5,036 nt of DNA from a bacterium (GTDB taxonomy: Bacteria; Spirochaetota; Spirochaetia; Treponematales; Rectinemataceae). This document shows, piece after piece, positions 1-5,036 of the stretch. The stretch covers positions 1 to 5,036 of the forward strand of contig JAKALZ010000160.1 of NCBI GenBank assembly GCA_021813065.1. The letters run 5' to 3'. Under the pieces are notes generated by a model. The model did no database searches. It saw nothing but the letters and a program-made list of their open reading frames with translations, and was not told where the DNA came from. Positions within the stretch are counted from its first letter, which is position 1. Every line of letters starts with the position of its first letter. Both the position numbers and the translations under genes were made by a program.

Positions 1-214
1 CTTGAGCCTTCACGAGTGAATCCATGGTAAAGCTGAGCTTTGCCCTCGTCATGATCGCCTTCGCCATTTCGACATCGGCGCTCTGTCCGATCGAGGTGAG
101 CAGCGCCGGCTGCGTCGCGAAAGGCGACTTGAGATTGAACGCCGCGAGGGAGAGCGGCGCGCAGATCGCCATGAGCATGGCGGCTACAACGAAGAAATTC
201 TTGGTGCGTTTCAT
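1..214 (-). CDS. secreted DUF6305-like protein, N-terminal part (runs off left edge)
   Basis: The first 71 codons are present, starting at ATG 214-212, and the frame is open to the window edge. A good ribosome-binding site (AAAGGGG, 226-220) lies 5 nt upstream of this ATG. The N-terminus is a Sec signal peptide: basic MKRTK, a hydrophobic core at residues 7-24, and a likely signal peptidase I site after Ser-Leu-Ala24. Cys18 is preceded by Ile, so a lipobox is unlikely. The mature part begins AFNLKSPF and continues with PALLTSIGQSADVEMAKAI, which resembles from memory the start of DUF6305, a family of small secreted proteins of unknown function. The gene follows ggt on the same strand, separated by 102 bp that hold a strong terminator. 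No function can be assigned. The export call is firm; the family name is tentative because only the beginning is visible. Confidence 0.72.
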   Translation of the reverse strand, partial: MKRTKNFFVVAAMLMAICAPLSLAAFNLKSPFATQPALLTSIGQSADVEMAKAIMTRAKLSFTMDSLVKAQ

Positions 215-231
215 ACTAACCCCTTTCATTG

Positions 232-262
232 AAAAAAGCCGGCCACACGCGCGGCGGCCGGC
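232..262 (-). terminator. intrinsic terminator downstream of ggt
   Basis: On the minus strand the stem GCCGGCC (262-256) pairs perfectly with GGCCGGC (244-238) across an 11-nt G+C-rich loop. Six T residues follow directly (237-232). This is a textbook rho-independent terminator for transcripts coming from ggt. Unusually, the T run ends only 5 nt before the Shine-Dalgarno sequence of the next gene, so it may act as a partial terminator or attenuator between the two genes. Confidence 0.85.
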
Positions 263-282
263 AACGATTGACCACTGAGATA

Positions 283-306
283 GGGCAGGCCGCGCGCGGC
301 CTGCCC
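283..306. repeat. perfect 24-nt palindrome after the ggt stop codon
   Basis: The arm GGGCAGGCCGCG (283-294) is followed immediately by its exact reverse complement (295-306), giving 12 bp of perfect dyad symmetry without a spacer. It starts 10 nt past the ggt stop codon. As RNA it would fold into a very stable hairpin with a small loop. No T run follows on the minus strand (the next bases are TATCTC), so it is not a classical terminator on its own. It may protect the ggt mRNA 3' end or form a tandem pair with the terminator at 262-232. Confidence 0.8.
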
Positions 307-316
307 CGCGGAAGGC

Positions 317-2002
317 TCAGAATGCCTTAGCCTGTCCGTCGCGGCGCGGATCGGCGCCACCGTAGAGAAGGCCCTTGTCGTAGTCGTACACCACCGCGTG
401 CACGCCACCAAAGTAGGCATCCCAATCGAGATGGATCGAAACATTGTGGCCGAGTTTCTTGATGCCGTCGAGCGCGCTCACGGGGTAGCGTCCCTCGAGG
501 TGGAGATCGCCCGACGCCGCCTGGTAGACACGCGGCGCCATGATCGCTTCCTGGATCGGGAACCCGAAATCGATCACGTTGGAGATGACCTGGGCAACCG
601 TCGGGAAAATGCGGGTCGCGCCGGGAGAACCGATCGCCATGAACGAGCGGCCCTTCGAGTCGAGCACGAGGGTTGGGCTCATGCTGGAGAGCGGGCGCTT
701 TCCGGGCTGTACGGAGTTGACCGATCCCGGAGTCGCGACAAAGTCGTCCATCTCATCGTTCATGATGATGCCCCAGCCAGGAACCACGACGCCTGAACCG
801 AAGAAGTAGTTGATCGTCTTGGTCACGGCGACCATGTTGCCCTCTTTGTCCATCACGGAGAAGTGGGTGGTTGAACCGGACTCATACTTGTACGGATCTC
901 CCGGGGGAGGATTGTTCATCGAAGCGTTCATATCGATGCGGGCAGCCTGCGCCTTCGCGTAGTCCTTGCTGGTGAGCCCATCGAGCGGCACTTTGACGAA
1001 ATCCGTGTCGCCCATGTATTTGGAGCGATCGGCGAAGGTCAGCTTGAGAATTTCCGACCAGAGGTGCGCTGCCTGCGGGGTTTCAAACCCGATTTTCTTG
1101 ACATCGAAGTTCTCGAGAATGTTGAGGATCTCGATGAGGTGCGTGCCGCCAGACGAGGCGGGAGGCACGGAGTAGACTTTGTAGCCTCGGTAATCGCCCT
1201 CGACCGCTTTGCGGATCTTTACCTGGTAGTTCGCGAGATCGTCCATGGTGAGAATGCCGCCGCGCTTCTGAACTTCGTTGACAATCGCCTGCGCGATTTC
1301 GCCCTTGTAGATCGCGTCGGAGCCCTCTTTTACGATCTTCGCGAGGGTTCTGGCGTAGTCAGGATTGTAGATGACATCGCCGGTCTCGTAGGGAAGTCCG
1401 TCTTTGAGGTAAATCTGCGCGCCGTTCTCGTACTGCACGAGCTTGCCGAAGTTGTCTTTGATGATCGATTCGAGGTTAACGGTGACGGGGATGCCCTGGA
1501 GCGCCCACTGGATCGCCGGCTGGATCACATCAGCGCGCGTGAGCTTGCCTGAGCCGTAGTGTTCGAGCGCGTACAGGAGTCCCATCGAGTCACCAGGAAC
1601 GCCGACCGAGAGTCCGCCCTCATAGGTCGATTTCGGCACGACTTTGCCATCGGCGCCGAGATACATCGTGGGCGAGGACTTGCCAGGTGCCATTTCACGG
1701 AAATCGATGACGACTGGATCGGTCATGTCCTTCATCTTGATGATCATAAAGCCGCCGCCGCCAACGCCGTTGGCGTTGGGCTCGAGCACGCCGAGCGCGA
1801 AGCCCGTCGCGACCGCCGCGTCGACCGCGTTGCCGCCCTTCTTCAGAATATCAATGCCGACCTGCGAAGCTTCGGGCTTCGCAGCGGCGACCACGCCGTT
1901 CGCACCGACGGCGGCACGACCGTACAGATTGACCGGCAACTGTGCCGATACCGCGCCGACGAGCGCGACAGCCAGCACAAGCGCGAGTGTAAGCTTTCTC
2001 AT
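317..2002 (-). CDS. ggt: gamma-glutamyltransferase, exported, lid-loop-less type
   Basis: Predicted gamma-glutamyltransferase (561 aa), an Ntn-hydrolase that removes or transfers gamma-glutamyl groups from glutathione and related peptides outside the cytoplasm. The signal peptide is MRKLTLALVLAVALVGAVSA with cleavage before Gln21. The conserved substrate Arg is in DFREMAPGK (Arg102), and the family signature TTHFSVMDKEGNMVAVTKT begins at Thr378. By homology Thr378 is the autoprocessing nucleophile, splitting the precursor into subunits of about 357 and 184 residues. MDDF (418-421), PLSSMSPT (437-444) and the C-terminal ADPRRDG motif are all present. Compared with the E. coli enzyme, the lid segment between MDDF and PLSSM is about 10 residues shorter, the residue before the nucleophile is Ser instead of Gln, and GSPGG reads GSPGA. 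ATG 2002 is preferred over GTG 2008 because GGGAGG lies 5 nt before the ATG and overlaps the GTG. The gene has its own promoter. Confidence 0.96.
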   Translation of the reverse strand: MRKLTLALVLAVALVGAVSAQLPVNLYGRAAVGANGVVAAAKPEASQVGIDILKKGGNAVDAAVATGFALGVLEPNANGVGGGGFMIIKMKDMTDPVVIDFREMAPGKSSPTMYLGADGKVVPKSTYEGGLSVGVPGDSMGLLYALEHYGSGKLTRADVIQPAIQWALQGIPVTVNLESIIKDNFGKLVQYENGAQIYLKDGLPYETGDVIYNPDYARTLAKIVKEGSDAIYKGEIAQAIVNEVQKRGGILTMDDLANYQVKIRKAVEGDYRGYKVYSVPPASSGGTHLIEILNILENFDVKKIGFETPQAAHLWSEILKLTFADRSKYMGDTDFVKVPLDGLTSKDYAKAQAARIDMNASMNNPPPGDPYKYESGSTTHFSVMDKEGNMVAVTKTINYFFGSGVVVPGWGIIMNDEMDDFVATPGSVNSVQPGKRPLSSMSPTLVLDSKGRSFMAIGSPGATRIFPTVAQVISNVIDFGFPIQEAIMAPRVYQAASGDLHLEGRYPVSALDGIKKLGHNVSIHLDWDAYFGGVHAVVYDYDKGLLYGGADPRRDGQAKAF

Positions 2003-2008
2003 GAGCAC

Positions 2009-2014
2009 CTCCCT
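2009..2014 (-). promoter_or_regulatory. ribosome-binding site of ggt
   Basis: The minus strand reads GGGAGG and then TGCTC before ATG 2002. The spacing fits ATG 2002 and excludes the in-frame GTG at 2008, which would directly abut this site. Confidence 0.8.
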
Positions 2015-2047
2015 TTGGTTTCTATTTGAAAGATTTAATGAATGTTT

Positions 2048-2076
2048 ATTCTCCTATACTTTTCGTATGCTGTCAA
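2048..2076 (-). promoter_or_regulatory. sigma70-type promoter of ggt
   Basis: On the minus strand a perfect -35 box TTGACA (2076-2071) is followed by a 17-bp spacer and the -10 box GAGAAT (2053-2048), which matches four of six consensus positions. Transcription would begin near 2041, leaving a leader of about 39 nt before the ggt start. The surrounding DNA is clearly more A+T-rich than the flanking genes. The spacer contains the inverted repeat ATAC-N5-GTAT (2056-2068), a possible operator. Confidence 0.75.
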
Positions 2077-2097
2077 TGTTTATAATTTTAATACACT

Positions 2098-2122
2098 TTT
2101 CTGGCCAAATTCCCGCCAGAAA
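2098..2122. repeat. hairpin between the C69 operon and the ggt promoter
   Basis: TTTCTGGC (2098-2105) and GCCAGAAA (2115-2122) form a perfect 8-bp stem with a 9-nt loop. It lies 26 nt past the stop of the membrane-protein gene and upstream of the ggt -35 box. It is followed by A-rich rather than T-rich sequence on either strand, so it is a poor intrinsic terminator. It could be an mRNA 3'-end structure or a regulator-binding site upstream of the ggt promoter. Confidence 0.5.
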
Positions 2123-2148
2123 GATCGCCTAATAATGTCATGAGCAAC

Positions 2149-2784
2149 TCAGTGCATCTCGATTCGCACCTCGGACGGAATGCCAAGGCGCGTAGCCTGA
2201 CAGAAATGTACCGCGCATTTTCGAAGCCCATCTTCAATGGTCGTACGCACTTCGGGTGTCTGAAGGGTCATCTTCGCTCTGGCAAGAAGATCATCCGAGA
2301 GCTCGGATTGCATGCGCGCGGCTTCTTCTTTAAGACTGAAAATCATGTTTGTAAGAATATTCGAATTTTCTGTATATATTTCAATTGTGTCGGTGTGGAC
2401 GGCTGGAAGAAGACAATCTGGCGCCGGAGTTGTCATCGTGAGCACGCGCGTCCGGGAATTCCACGAAACCGACCACTCCGAAGGGTTCGACGCCGGAACC
2501 ACGTAGGTCACCTCGGCGAGCGCCGTCAGGCGTATCTTCGCTTTGACGTTGAATATCGCGAGAAGTTTCGCCGTGAATTCCTTGGAGGCCTCGTAGCGCT
2601 GCTGCGTGGTGGCCGCCACAAGCATCGACCGCGGCGCGATCTTTTCAAGATAGATCGAAAAACGCTCCTGCACGGAAGGCCTCGACATCGCAAGCACTTG
2701 TACGGTCACGACCGCGGCGATCGCGAGGGCGAGCATCAGAATAAATAAAACGAGAACCGGAGCGGAGAGTTTTAACCGATCCAT
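2149..2784 (-). CDS. membrane-anchored DUF4230-like protein of unknown function
   Basis: A 211-aa protein with a short basic N-terminus (MDRLK), one strongly hydrophobic segment (about residues 7-33) and a soluble remainder. By the positive-inside rule the C-terminal domain lies outside the cytoplasm. Residues 84-150 look beta-rich, with a TALAEVTYVV stretch and alternating strand-like segments. Residues 150-200 look helical and charged. This order (anchor, strands, long helix, short C-terminal strand) resembles DUF4230 proteins, but I assign that from general pattern only. Three cysteines are present (Cys124, Cys190, Cys195). The gene begins 3 nt after the stop of the C69 peptidase gene and has only a weak Shine-Dalgarno (GCGGAA), which suggests translational coupling and a shared transcript. 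No catalytic motif is evident, and its role next to a peptidase is unknown. Confidence 0.78.
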   Translation of the reverse strand: MDRLKLSAPVLVLFILMLALAIAAVVTVQVLAMSRPSVQERFSIYLEKIAPRSMLVAATTQQRYEASKEFTAKLLAIFNVKAKIRLTALAEVTYVVPASNPSEWSVSWNSRTRVLTMTTPAPDCLLPAVHTDTIEIYTENSNILTNMIFSLKEEAARMQSELSDDLLARAKMTLQTPEVRTTIEDGLRKCAVHFCQATRLGIPSEVRIEMH

Positions 2785-2787
2785 GCG

Positions 2788-4101
2788 CTATTCCGCCCAG
2801 CGATCTTCCCATTCGCCGACAATCGCGCTCACTTCGCCTGCATAGACCGACAGAACCCTCTCGGGAGGCGCCTTTTCCTTCGAAAGGGCGTCGAACGCCT
2901 GACGCGCGATCGCGATGATCGATTTCTGCGCCTCGTCGCGCGACTGCACAAAGGCTTCTTGGCTCGAAAGCGAGCGGACGCCAGGCCGTTTGGCCCAGTT
3001 CGCGCGCGATTGCCAATAGCTGTACCCCACTTCGGCGCGCGCCTCGTCAGCAAGGGATTTCCATATCGAATAGAAGCGGCTCCCCCAGAGGATGGCGGGT
3101 TTATAGAGCGAAAGGCAGGGATAGGAGGCACCTGTGTACCACACGATTGCCCCTCCCGGCAGATACTCCACCGCCATTGAAGAAGTCGTGGCGCTCTTCG
3201 GGTAGATCCCCGAATGCATGCAGAGATTTTTCATGCCCCCAAAAAGCGCCCCTGGTTTAGCACCGTTCTCGTGCGATCTCAATATAGCGACGAGTGACGC
3301 GAGCGCGGCTTCGGATGAGCTCTGCGCTGGAGCCGAAAGTCCAGCTCCCGACGCGAGCGCCGCCGCCCGCATAAGCCCCGCGAGCGACGCGGAGCGACGC
3401 TGTTCACCCTTGGTGAAAAGGAGATATTTGCGATCCTCGACATGCCTTTTCCATGAGTTGCGCGCGCCTTTGCGGCCAGGGTCAGATTCGTCTGAGCAGG
3501 CGGCGCGCTCGTTGACGGGCGCGATTTCTTTGCGGGTCTGGTTGTCGAGGCGCTTGTAGTCGTCTTCAATGCAGTACGTGTTCGAGATGGCGTCCGCGAC
3601 CATCGCCTTGCGCCAAGCCCAACGGTTCCCCGCGGTTTCGATGACGTACGCTTCTTCGTGGTCGGTGGCGAGAAAGCTGTTGCTATAGACGAGCTTCCCT
3701 TTGTAGGCGCCATTGCCGCCCTGCGCGTGCTTCTCGACAAAAGAAGTAATGAAATCGACAGCCTCGTTCGCGCTCGCGCACGCCGAAAGCGCGGCGCGGA
3801 GAATGTCCATCCCCAGCACGCCCGACTCATCGGCTTTAAACCGCGAGAATACCGCCTCGTTTCCTATCGCGAGCCCCTGACTGTTGATGCCCATCTCTCC
3901 TCCCGCCATCCACGACGGTTTTGAGAGGAGAAACGCATATCCTTTGTCGGAGTAGTCGACAGATTCGCGAATTATGGCGCTGCCAGGATGGCGTGGAGCA
4001 CAGTACACCATTGTCTGCGGTTCTTCGGGATGCCGATCGGAATTCTTGCCGAACACGAGCGGTTTGCCTGAAGTATCATGCAGGATCAGGGTATCACACA
4101 C
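2788..4101 (-). CDS. secernin-like peptidase family C69 protein (putative dipeptidase)
   Basis: A 437-aa Ntn-hydrolase of the secernin/C69 dipeptidase family, likely cytoplasmic because no signal peptide is seen. Numbered from GTG 4101, the protein starts Met-Cys-Asp-Thr, so Cys2 would become the N-terminal nucleophile once Met is removed. FGKNSDR (17-23) is the hallmark segment after the nucleophile. WMAGGEMGINSQGLAIGNEA (64-83) matches the secernin motif W-x-G-x-EMG-x-N...IGNEAV. CMHSG with the downstream TTSSM (about 294-309) matches the later conserved CMH...TT-SM segment. An earlier GTG at 4110 would add three residues, but it directly abuts AGGAGGT (4117-4111), whereas GTG 4101 sits 9 nt from it. 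Characterised bacterial C69 members hydrolyse dipeptides; secernins themselves are poorly understood, so the substrate is unproven. The gene is the first of a two-gene operon with the membrane protein at 2784-2149. Confidence 0.9.
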   Translation of the reverse strand: MCDTLILHDTSGKPLVFGKNSDRHPEEPQTMVYCAPRHPGSAIIRESVDYSDKGYAFLLSKPSWMAGGEMGINSQGLAIGNEAVFSRFKADESGVLGMDILRAALSACASANEAVDFITSFVEKHAQGGNGAYKGKLVYSNSFLATDHEEAYVIETAGNRWAWRKAMVADAISNTYCIEDDYKRLDNQTRKEIAPVNERAACSDESDPGRKGARNSWKRHVEDRKYLLFTKGEQRRSASLAGLMRAAALASGAGLSAPAQSSSEAALASLVAILRSHENGAKPGALFGGMKNLCMHSGIYPKSATTSSMAVEYLPGGAIVWYTGASYPCLSLYKPAILWGSRFYSIWKSLADEARAEVGYSYWQSRANWAKRPGVRSLSSQEAFVQSRDEAQKSIIAIARQAFDALSKEKAPPERVLSVYAGEVSAIVGEWEDRWAE

Positions 4102-4110
4102 GGCTTGCAC

Positions 4111-4117
4111 ACCTCCT
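4111..4117 (-). promoter_or_regulatory. ribosome-binding site deciding the C69 start
   Basis: The minus strand reads AGGAGGT, a near-perfect Shine-Dalgarno. The GTG at 4110 follows with no gap, which is too close. The in-frame GTG at 4101 is 9 nt away, which is workable and puts the catalytic Cys at position 2. A 5-bp hairpin (CGGGA/TCCCG, 4118-4133) ends right at this site. Confidence 0.75.
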
Positions 4118-4153
4118 CGGGAGATTCATCCCGCCGCACGTCGTCGCTGTTAT

Positions 4154-4181
4154 GGTATATCACGCACGAATATTCACGCAA
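4154..4181 (-). promoter_or_regulatory. candidate promoter of the C69 operon
   Basis: On the minus strand TTGCGT (4181-4176), a 16-bp spacer and TATACC (4159-4154) form a weak sigma70-like pair. It is correctly placed about 50-80 nt upstream of the C69 start. The match is partial, and other phasings in this A+T-richer stretch are possible. Confidence 0.35.
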
Positions 4182-4201
4182 GCGAAAAAGTCTGGTATCC
4201 T
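4173..4201 (+). promoter_or_regulatory. candidate promoter of the glycosyltransferase gene
   Basis: TTCACG (4173-4178), a 17-bp spacer and TATCCT (4196-4201) each match four of six consensus bases. Transcription would start near 4208, about 60 nt before the ATG. Its -35 box overlaps the candidate -35 box on the opposite strand, so the two promoters might compete. Weak evidence. Confidence 0.33.
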
Positions 4202-4267
4202 GAAGCAACAATGGAAATAAGACTGAAAATCACGATTGTGCCGATTCACTTTGGAGCCGCGTAAAAA

Positions 4268-5036
4268 ATGATCGGCCAACTCCTTCATATTTACGGCATC
4301 TTGGTATTCGCGTTCTGTTCCCTTATTTTTCTCATCACAGCGTCGAATATCGTATGGCTCGAACACACGCTGACCTCGGATCGAAAAAAGACCAGCCCCT
4401 CGGTGGCGGTGCTGATCTCCGCGCACAACGACGCGGGGCACATCGGGCACTGCCTCGACTCACTCCTCAAGCAGGATTATAGCCCCTATCAGATTTATGC
4501 GATCGACGACAATTCAAGCGACGGCACCTGGGAAATCCTCAAGGATTACATGCTGCGCTACCCAAGGAAGCTCAGGGCGTACAAAGCGGAGGTCCTCCCC
4601 GAACACAGGTACGGAAAAGCGCGCGCTGTGCAAGAGCTTTCGCTCCATGCCAAAGAAGAGTATTTGGTGAGCACCGAGCCGGACACTTTCCATAGATCAG
4701 ACTCGATAGGAAAGGCGATCGCCATTGCGGAAAAGTACCACGCTGATCTCGTGACCGGGTACGCGGGTCGGCGCATGTCGACGTTCTCGGAGGCGGCCAC
4801 TGAGCCTGCCATGTATTTTCTCTCGCTGTTCAGCCTTCCTCTTTATCTCATACCCTTCACTAAATCGCCGGCGCTAAGCCTCGCGACGAGCCAGCTCATG
4901 TGCTTCAGACATGCCTTTTTCAAAGAGATCGGGGGGTACGAAGAAGCGCGGAATTATGAACTAGAACATTTAAAAATAGCTCGAGCGGTGAAACGGCATG
5001 GCGGGAAAGTCGTCTTTGTCGATGTAAAAGACACTG
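4268..5036 (+). CDS. family 2 glycosyltransferase-like membrane protein (runs off right edge)
   Basis: 256 codons are visible from ATG 4268. An in-frame TAA at 4262-4264 makes this the first possible start, and GGAG (4253-4256) lies 11 nt upstream. Residues 8-30 form an N-terminal membrane segment. Residues 46-90 carry the GT-A fold nucleotide-binding pattern VAVLISAHND...CLDSLLKQDY...AIDDNSSDGT. GKARA (116-120) matches the usual GKA segment. A second hydrophobic stretch (about 182-197) and QLMCFRHAFFKEIGGYE (209-225) match membrane GT2 enzymes that modify lipids or carotenoids. The usual DxD position reads STEPDT (135-140), and the usual ED base motif reads ELEH (231-234), so activity may be altered or lost. 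The C-terminus, where further membrane helices would be expected, is outside the window. The acceptor is unknown. It is transcribed divergently from the C69 operon, with no evident functional link. Confidence 0.85.
   Translation, partial: MIGQLLHIYGILVFAFCSLIFLITASNIVWLEHTLTSDRKKTSPSVAVLISAHNDAGHIGHCLDSLLKQDYSPYQIYAIDDNSSDGTWEILKDYMLRYPRKLRAYKAEVLPEHRYGKARAVQELSLHAKEEYLVSTEPDTFHRSDSIGKAIAIAEKYHADLVTGYAGRRMSTFSEAATEPAMYFLSLFSLPLYLIPFTKSPALSLATSQLMCFRHAFFKEIGGYEEARNYELEHLKIARAVKRHGGKVVFVDVKDT

Noticed and set aside
161..163. Cys18 of the DUF6305-like protein as a lipoprotein acylation site
   Set aside because: The residue before Cys is Ile, which does not fit a lipobox. The Ser-Leu-Ala site further on is a better signal peptidase I site.
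1761..1779. 8-bp inverted repeat CCAACGCC/GGCGTTGG inside ggt
   Set aside because: It falls in the codons for the conserved Asn-Gly-Val-Gly-rich turn of GGT, so codon constraint explains it. There is no T run or regulatory context.
2081..2086. Perfect TATAAT on the plus strand in the A+T-rich gap
   Set aside because: No matching -35 box at 16-18 bp, and no plausible plus-strand gene follows. It is probably by chance in A+T-rich sequence.
1064..2132. Several long plus-strand frames opposite ggt
   Set aside because: They are antisense to a gene with full GGT motifs, have no homology-like motifs of their own, and carry the Arg/Asp-rich bias of a reverse-strand shadow.
2140..2748. 202-codon open frame on the plus strand
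   Set aside because: It lies antisense to the membrane-protein gene, is very rich in Arg and His with no recognisable domain, and has no ribosome-binding site. The minus-strand frame has a clear membrane anchor and operon context.
3279..3830. 183-codon open frame on the minus strand
   Set aside because: Out-of-frame overlap with the C69 gene, with Arg/Ser-rich low-complexity composition typical of shifted frames in G+C-rich DNA.
4160..4450. 96-codon minus-strand frame across the divergent gap
   Set aside because: It overlaps the glycosyltransferase start on the opposite strand and covers the promoter region. No ribosome-binding site or domain is seen.

Overview
The window is G+C-rich bacterial DNA with short intergenic gaps, clear Shine-Dalgarno sequences and Sec-type signal peptides. 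Four genes lie on the minus strand. One gene runs off the right edge on the plus strand, and the leftmost minus-strand gene runs off the left edge. Two proteins are exported and one is membrane-anchored, so this is an organism with an active extracytoplasmic compartment. The family mix (secernin-like C69 peptidase, lid-less gamma-glutamyltransferase, DUF6305-like secreted protein) would suit a spirochaete or another free-living heterotroph, but no rRNA or marker gene is present and that placement is a weak guess.

Read in the minus-strand direction, from right to left: (1) 4101-2788 encodes a secernin-like peptidase family C69 enzyme, best started at an internal GTG so that the catalytic Cys is residue 2. 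(2) 2784-2149 follows after 3 nt and encodes a single-pass membrane-anchored protein that resembles DUF4230; the two probably form a translationally coupled operon. (3) A 146-bp A+T-rich gap holds a hairpin and a good sigma70-type promoter (TTGACA, 17 bp, GAGAAT). This promoter serves (4) an exported gamma-glutamyltransferase (2002-317) with intact catalytic threonine and substrate-binding motifs but a shortened lid loop. (5) A 102-bp gap holds a perfect 24-nt palindrome and a strong intrinsic terminator. The terminator ends only 5 nt before the ribosome-binding site of (6) a secreted DUF6305-like protein (214 to beyond the left edge).

On the plus strand, a divergent gene from 4268 to beyond the right edge encodes a membrane-associated family 2 glycosyltransferase-like protein. 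Its DxD and ED motifs are altered. The 166-bp divergent gap holds weak candidate promoters in both directions.

Functionally, the minus-strand group suggests peptide salvage. The exported GGT would cleave gamma-glutamyl bonds outside the cytoplasm, and the cytoplasmic C69 enzyme could hydrolyse imported dipeptides. This is inference from gene proximity. I see no CRISPR array, tRNA, rRNA, insertion sequence or integrase, and no convincing evidence of an undescribed system. The most notable points are the terminator placed directly before a gene start, the start choice for the C69 enzyme, the lid-less GGT and the degenerate glycosyltransferase motifs.
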